Shown here in pieces: positions 59,547 through 64,000 of a stretch of 64,000 nt of DNA (positions are counted from its first letter, which is position 1; every line of letters starts with the position of its first letter). The notes under the pieces are model-generated. The model was given only the letters and a program-made list of their open reading frames with translations, did not search any database and was not told the origin of the DNA. Source of the DNA: Phaseolus vulgaris (lineage: Eukaryota; Streptophyta; Magnoliopsida; Fabales; Fabaceae). Made by a program: the position numbers and the translations under genes. Location of the stretch: NCBI RefSeq assembly GCF_000499845.2, contig NC_023758.2, forward strand, positions 7,603,665 to 7,667,664, written 5' to 3'.

Positions 59547-62068
59547 TTTAATTATTTTAAAATAAAAAATTTATTCAATTATTTATTTCATTGACTATAT
59601 AAATTATTTATTTATTTATTAAAAGATAAATAGTTTAAATATTGTACATTTTTAAAAAAAATATTATTATTATAATAACTATTGAAATAAAAATATATTA
59701 TAATTTTTATTATTATAAGTAATTATAAAAATAATAACTTTTAAAATTTCAAGTAATTTTTTTTATTGTGTAGGTAGTTTTTATTGTGAAAAATCATTTA
59801 AAATTAAAAAAAACAATTATTTAAAAGGTAAAATTGTAAAAAATTATGTACATAAAATAGGTGTATCGACTTCTATCAAATAGTGAAATCCATTACTACT
59901 TATCCATATATTTCAATAAATACAATTTCAAAATCAATCATTTACATATATCATAATTTAGTGCCTAAGTCTAAGTTACTTTTCATGTCACAAGTTACTT
60001 GACATCTATTTTCGGAAGACTCGTATGTTGAAAAAACAATCACAGAATTGTATTTATAATATTACCTTCATTAAATTGTCACCACAACAAAACTACGGAA
60101 AAAGAACTCAATCTACATATGTGACAAGGTAAATCTAATGACCTAACAAATACAGTTCTTCTTTTCACATAATATACTAGGTCATATGAACCACTTTTGA
60201 CTCTTGTCACTTATCTTTTTCTATATAAGTCCAATTCTCCTTCATAATCCTAAATTCAATACACAATATTCTCAAACATCTCAACATAATATTTTTTTTT
60301 TCTTGAAAATAACCATGTTTACTACAAACCACATATTATATAATAACCATACCATCATAGATTTTCATTCATAATATACATTTAACTTAATTTACTAATA
60401 ATTCTAAATTCATCATCTAGTTATATTGTCATAATGTTCAAATATAACAATATTGTTAAAGATAAACAAATTCATTATTTAAAAATATTAAAATATTTAA
60501 AAACATGTTTCTTCAAAATTTAGAAAACACTCTTTCAACTAACACTTGTTCACCTAGCAAATTAAACACATGTTGCAATTCACTGAGCCATCATTTTGCT
60601 CGTCCCTAGTCAACGTTGCCTAGTAAACAAAGTATTTGACGAACGAGAATTGTTTTTCATAAAAAATATCTCGTCCAATGAGAATTGATTCACTTAGAGT
60701 CCAAACCTCTCAAATTCTCAATTAAATGAATTTCGCTCAGCAAAACTTGACTCATTCAACGACCAAACCACTTGTCCAATAAATTTTGTTTGCCCAACAA
60801 CCAAAACTCTCATATTTTCAATTAGATGAATTTTGCCCAACCACCAAACCGTTAAATTTTTTTATTTAAACAACAAATTTGATTCGGCCAATGATCAAAG
60901 TTCTTAGCTTTATAATTAAATGAATCTCGTCCTACGAGGATTCTACTTGTTCAACGATTTTGTATAATTCAAAAATCCTGCAAAAACAGTGAGTCTCCAA
61001 ATAGGTTCAAGCTAACTTTTCATTTCATTTTTATACTTAATATTGAATATTTTGCTTCAAAATAACCACAAGTTGAAGCAATTGGTCACAGATGCAACAT
61101 TCTAACTCAAACTAGATAAACACACAACAATTCCATTCATTTAAATCAAACAATTTAATCTGGAAGTGAAACATTTCAAACATTCAAATAACACACAATC
61201 TCTACATAAAATCAATTATTGTGACCATGTCACATTCAAATCTAGATCATATATCCTAAGATGCTATAAAAATTTAATTAGCTTCCCTTATGTGTCTAAC
61301 TTCCTCAAAACAAGTTTAAACTCCCAATTCAATTGTTCTCACAATTAACTTGAGATAGAAATTTGTGATCAATTATTTAAATATAACCTTATGATCATGA
61401 ACTAACATAGATTCATCTTTGCGCTAGAAGGACCACATGCAAACTCTAGTCCCTAAACATACTTAATTTCTAAAAATAGACTAAAAATGAGAAAAGAAAA
61501 ACTTACTCTAAAATAATTCTAAAATAAAATAGCTCTCTTCTCCACCAGATTACCTGTGAAAAACTACAATTTACGTAAGAATAAACAAATTTATCAAAAA
61601 TAAAAAATCTAGAGAAAAGATGAAAAAGATAAAGAGAAATGTTTTAGGGTGATTTTTTTTTAAATGAAATATAAATACTTAACTTATTTGTATTTATAAA
61701 TTTTATACTTAAATAATAAAATATTCATGCTTAATCTACATTATACTATTTCTAGTCTTAAACAAGATTCTTATATGATAAGGGGTTTGTTGCGATTCCA
61801 ATTTTCACAGTAAACACGGATTCGAAATCCTAATTATCTAAAATATAATTTGTAAGACATCCCTCACTTTGACCTCCTAATTGGATAGCCATGACCAACT
61901 AAAATGACTATGGTTTATGCTTGTTTTTATAATCCTTTCTTTTGTACTTTTCCTTCTACCAGTGTGATCTTGAATAATTGGATGGGTATATCACTTCTCA
62001 TAACTTTTTAGACAAAAAAACTCTACTCATACTAAACTTTTGCAAGTAAAAGTAAGTGATTAATAACA
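59547..62068. repeat. Duplicated repeat CD, copy D
   Basis: It matches 43690-45340, with an extra stretch at about 60030-60920. The extra part contains several diverged short repeats (CTCGTCCAA(C/T)GAG, CAACGACCAAAC, TTAAATGAAT(C/T)TC), spaced about 60-90 bp. No gene is seen. Confidence 0.8.
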
Positions 62069-62899
62069 TTTTTTAAAATTTTCCAGTAAGAGTTTACTTT
62101 ACACTTAATTTCATCTACTGATTATTCTTACTATTTTTTTTTAGAAATATTCAAAGTCCATACTTCCAAAATTATATATTTGGTTCAACTCATCTGAAGA
62201 TTTTTGTTCCACAAATCTACTGCTACTGCGATTTCTCGCATGTGATGGACTTAATAACTACGAAACATTACTATTCTTAACAAATTTATAAATAGAAAAA
62301 TTCAACGATCCGTTAAACAATATTGGTATGTAAATCAACATTCATTAGTTTAATAAAATTTAAATATCATTTTCTTATAACACATTACACAAATGATTCT
62401 TATCAAATAAGGTTAGCATCAGTCAGTGATCATGAAATTAGAATCAGTATGCCTAGAGAACCACTTCATATGCAATAACTCACATGATGCAAACTTCTAT
62501 AAGATTTAAAGTTAATAATACTTTTCTGGGTACATTTTTTATGTTTTTGTATATAAAGTAGTTATAATACTAAGATGCTTTAACACCGTTTTTCAAACAT
62601 GAAATGATCCAATTGACAAAAAACTTAATCCGTAGATTGATAAACGCAGGGCGACAAATGAAAGGAAGCGCGGCAATGAGCTATTAACGGAGTAGGACAG
62701 TGAAGCACAGTATGAGCATTCATTCACAATGTCAGTAGTTATTTATCAAGAATACTATGATCATTTCCCTTTCTCTTCATGGGAAAAGTACGCATTTTAC
62801 TGTCAGCAATCTGCTTTTAATTTAGAATTTACAAAAGAAAATACAAGCAATAATTAATCGGGATATACATTTGAGAATAATACATGTACACGCACCTCA
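62069..62899. other. KNOX downstream region
   Basis: The KNOX 3'UTR and intergenic DNA. No ORF over 60 codons and no repeat match within the window is seen. Confidence 0.6.
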
Positions 62900-63428
62900 T
62901 CATTCCTCTCCAAGGAACCGTCCGTTAAGATTTTCCATCATGGAAAACTGCATATTCTCGGATGGTTTCCAATGACGTTTTCTTTGGTTAATAAACCAAT
63001 TGTTAATTTGCTTTTGATCTAACCCTGTAGACTTAGCCAGTTCAATCTTATCAGCTTCCTATACATGATGATCAAGTAAAACAAATATTAATAGCTGATG
63101 TATCACGTACGTTTGAGTGTGAGTGTGAGTGTGAGAATTAGATTGTTTGCAGAGGAAAATAAAAACAGAAGCAAGAACCCATTAATTACCGTAGGGTAAG
63201 GCCATTTATAGTGAACATTCCACCACTGAAGCAATGTTTGCCTTGCTTCCTTCGGAAGTTTACCTTTCTTTTTCTTTTTTGAAAACTCCAGTTTCAAATT
63301 ACCAATGTGACTCCCATACTTACGTAAAAGTCTATCCTTGAGTTCACGATCTTCACCCTTTGATTGCCCATCTTGACCATCACCATCTCCTGTACTCAAA
63401 TCTTCCTCCGAAGACACCCCCCCATCAT
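62900..63428 (-). CDS. Class I KNOX homeobox protein, last two exons (5' part outside window)
   Basis: A nuclear TALE-homeodomain transcription factor that maintains meristems and acts in leaf and boundary development. Exons: 63428-63190 (ends phase 0) and 63058-62900 (stop TGA). The first has an acidic stretch, then the ELK domain ([20 protein letters not shown]), a nuclear-localisation-like KKKKKGK, and helix 1 of the homeodomain up to KWPYPT. The second gives the rest of the homeodomain, with the TALE recognition helix [17 protein letters not shown]. The 131-bp intron inside the homeobox is at the position typical of KNOX genes. [11 protein letters not shown] near the C-terminus looks most like the KNAT2/KNAT6 branch. 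The MEINOX (KNOX1/KNOX2) exons must lie above 64000. Confidence 0.94.
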
Positions 63429-64000
63429 CTAGTCAAATAATACCAATAGCCATAGCAAAATCATCAACACATTGGTTGTTTCAAAACAAATGAGAAAATA
63501 ATAGTTTTATTACGTTTGGTTACACATTACAGACGCAAAACTCCTACAACCATTAAAATTATAATTCTAAGATTCTCTCTCACTCCTTCTCTCTCTCTCT
63601 CTCTCTCTCATATATCAGCTATTAATATTTGTTTATTGAATGTGTGTTTGTCTATTGAATTAAACTTTACCTATTTTCCATTCATTTTCTCTGATCTATT
63701 ATTATCTTCTTTTTTCATTACAATAAAGTATACTAGTTATTTGACTTCTAATTAAACCTTACAAACAGAATCAATATTATTTGCTGTAAAATACAAATAA
63801 ATTAATAAATACTAACATTAGAAAGGTTCGAAATTAAATATTACAAAAAATACAAGGCTCTCTTAATGTGAACATACTAATGATAATAATGGGTAAATTT
63901 CTTCGTTGAAACCCTTCAAGACTAAGTCAAACCTTAAGTTAGTATTTAATGTCATTTATAAATAGAAAACATTCAAATGAGGCCGTTGGTTCAAAGAAAT
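63429..64000 (-). other. KNOX intron (partial)
   Basis: Intronic sequence upstream of the ELK exon, with the acceptor at 63429-63430. It contains a (CT)n tract at about 63582-63609. No exon is seen before the window ends. Confidence 0.7.
63582..63609. repeat. (CT)n microsatellite
   Basis: A CT dinucleotide run of about 14 units with a few interruptions, in the KNOX intron. Confidence 0.8.

Overview
This window is nuclear plant DNA: AT-rich, with split genes that have canonical GT/AG introns and many nested LTR retrotransposons. Gene content and the style of the repeats suggest a papilionoid legume, probably of the bean/cowpea group. That taxonomic guess is inference. There is no bacterial, plasmid or phage signal.

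Host genes. Two tandem copies of a cysteine-rich receptor-like kinase (CRK) lie on the + strand. Copy A (1-2432) lacks its 5' end because the window starts inside it. Copy B (48365-51345) is complete, with 7 coding exons and 649 aa. Downstream of each CRK, in convergent orientation, lies a gene for the chloroplast phylloquinone methyltransferase MenG (UbiE/COQ5 family). Copy B (51965-55942, minus, 8 exons, 248 aa) looks intact. Copy A (3045-10131) is a pseudogene broken by two deletions and a retrotransposon. The right edge holds the last two coding exons of a class I KNOX homeobox gene (62900-63428, minus), whose upstream exons lie beyond the window.

Architecture. 1-19737 (A) and 48919-59542 (B) are two copies of one segmental duplication of about 10.6 kb. 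Copy A later gained a chromodomain Ty3/gypsy element (3931-9871, itself hit by a solo LTR at 7955-8614) and a 6.2-kb Mutator-like element (10225-16427). It also lost about 2.8 kb covering MenG exons 4-7. The duplicated block ends inside a dispersed repeat (R1) that recurs at 45345-46640. A second duplicated repeat pair lies at 43690-45340 and 59547-62068.

The centre (19.4-43 kb) is a transposon landfill. R1 is split by a solo LTR (19896-20652). A decayed minus-strand Ty3/gypsy (about 21.9-33.0 kb) is split by a younger + strand gypsy (23279-30395, TSD TAATG), which is split in turn by a 1.58-kb solo LTR (24689-26268, TSD TGTTT). Then come an extremely AT-rich tract, a Helitron-like 3' end at 34987, and a minus-strand Ty1/copia element (about 36.74-42.41 kb) whose reverse-transcriptase core is deleted.

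The genes do not form a pathway. CRK acts in signalling at the plasma membrane, MenG in plastid vitamin K1 synthesis and KNOX in meristem transcription. The main interest is the duplication followed by asymmetric decay, plus several non-autonomous elements. I found no convincing new biological system.
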